Source: an uncultured Pseudomonadota bacterium (lineage in GTDB: Bacteria; Pseudomonadota; Gammaproteobacteria; Burkholderiales; SCOH01). From it: a stretch of 6,042 nucleotides of DNA. Numbering within the stretch: the first letter of the stretch is position 1; every line of letters starts with the position of its first letter. The notes under the pieces were generated by a model, which saw nothing but the letters and a program-made list of their open reading frames with translations, was not told the origin of the DNA and did not search any database. The stretch is taken from NCBI GenBank assembly GCA_937863215.1, contig CALMFQ010000402.1:1-6042 (forward strand), in the 5' to 3' direction. This document shows positions 5,986 through 6,042 of the stretch, piece by piece. The position numbers and the translations under genes are program-made.

Positions 5986-6042
5986 CATTGATTCTGCTTG
6001 CTTTGTTCATCCATGGGGTTAATTTCGCAAAGCCGCTAATGG

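Larger units (their letters stand above)
5797..5988. repeat. Nested imperfect inverted repeat (possible MITE-like element or structured RNA)
   Basis: Three pairs of arms are nested in the same order: ATGGGCTC (5797-5804) with GAGCCCAT (5981-5988); CACCAGA (5826-5832) with TCTGGTG (5917-5923); and CGCAAAATTGCGC (5838-5850) with GCGCAATTTTGCG (5894-5906). The innermost pair is a perfect 13-bp match. The centre is 5851-5893. The right side is longer than the left between the outer and middle arms (57 against 21 nt). I see no target-site duplication at the outer ends. Calling it a mobile element is inference; the arms are directly visible. Confidence 0.45.
5677..6042. other. Non-coding, AT-richer, inverted-repeat-rich tract downstream of the tRNA
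   Basis: I find no credible gene in these ~365 bp. The two longest open frames are about 80 codons on the plus strand (from a TTG at 5780) and 71 codons on the minus strand (from 6010). They overlap each other, have no ribosome-binding site and resemble no family I know. What the tract does hold is secondary structure: hairpins at 5758-5783 and 5970-5985, a weaker GTAGG/CCTAC pair at 5704-5728, and a nested imperfect palindrome at 5797-5988. Base composition differs visibly from the GC-rich genes. Possibilities are a MITE-like or REP-like repeat, a remnant of an insertion beside the tRNA, or a leader or small RNA belonging to a gene beyond the right edge. Confidence 0.6.

Noticed and set aside
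5780..6022. Small overlapping open frames of about 80 (plus) and 71 (minus) codons
   Set aside because: Neither has a ribosome-binding site or recognisable similarity. They overlap on opposite strands across inverted repeats, which tend to keep frames open on both strands.

Overview
The window looks like ordinary chromosome from a proteobacterium, most probably a betaproteobacterium. The coding DNA is GC-rich, the genes are packed tightly, and the set is one I associate with that class (inference from memory; no search was possible). No transposase, integrase, CRISPR array or defence gene is visible.

Left part (1-2530), all on the minus strand: a pteridine-reductase-type short-chain dehydrogenase (GTG start at 2530), then a strong palindromic hairpin, then ttcA (tRNA C32 2-thiolation), then a spermidine-synthase-like protein that runs off the left edge. 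ttcA and the synthase-like gene share one base (TAATG) and are almost certainly translated from one message.

Middle (2531-5481), plus strand: a 57-bp divergent intergenic region separates the reductase from a MidA/NDUFAF7-family SAM-dependent methyltransferase. After a 20-nt gap comes a Kef-type (CPA2) cation:proton antiporter with a C-terminal nucleotide-binding RCK domain. These two are probably co-transcribed.

Right part (5482-6042): a near-consensus sigma-70 promoter with a GC-rich discriminator drives a single tRNA gene with anticodon CAT and encoded CCA (tRNA-Met, or possibly tRNA-Ile2). It is followed by a clear Rho-independent terminator. The remaining ~365 bp contain no convincing gene. 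They are visibly more AT-rich and hold several inverted repeats, including a nested imperfect palindrome at about 5797-5988. This is the only part of the window the genes do not explain, and it could be a small non-autonomous repeat element or a structured RNA.

The genes do not form one obvious pathway. The left cluster mixes tRNA modification, pterin/folate reduction and a synthase-like methyltransferase fold; the right cluster pairs a putative protein methyltransferase with an ion antiporter. I see no strong evidence for an undescribed multi-gene system. The best leads are the structured tract after the tRNA, the altered regulatory loop in the antiporter, and the non-canonical active site of the spermidine-synthase-like protein.
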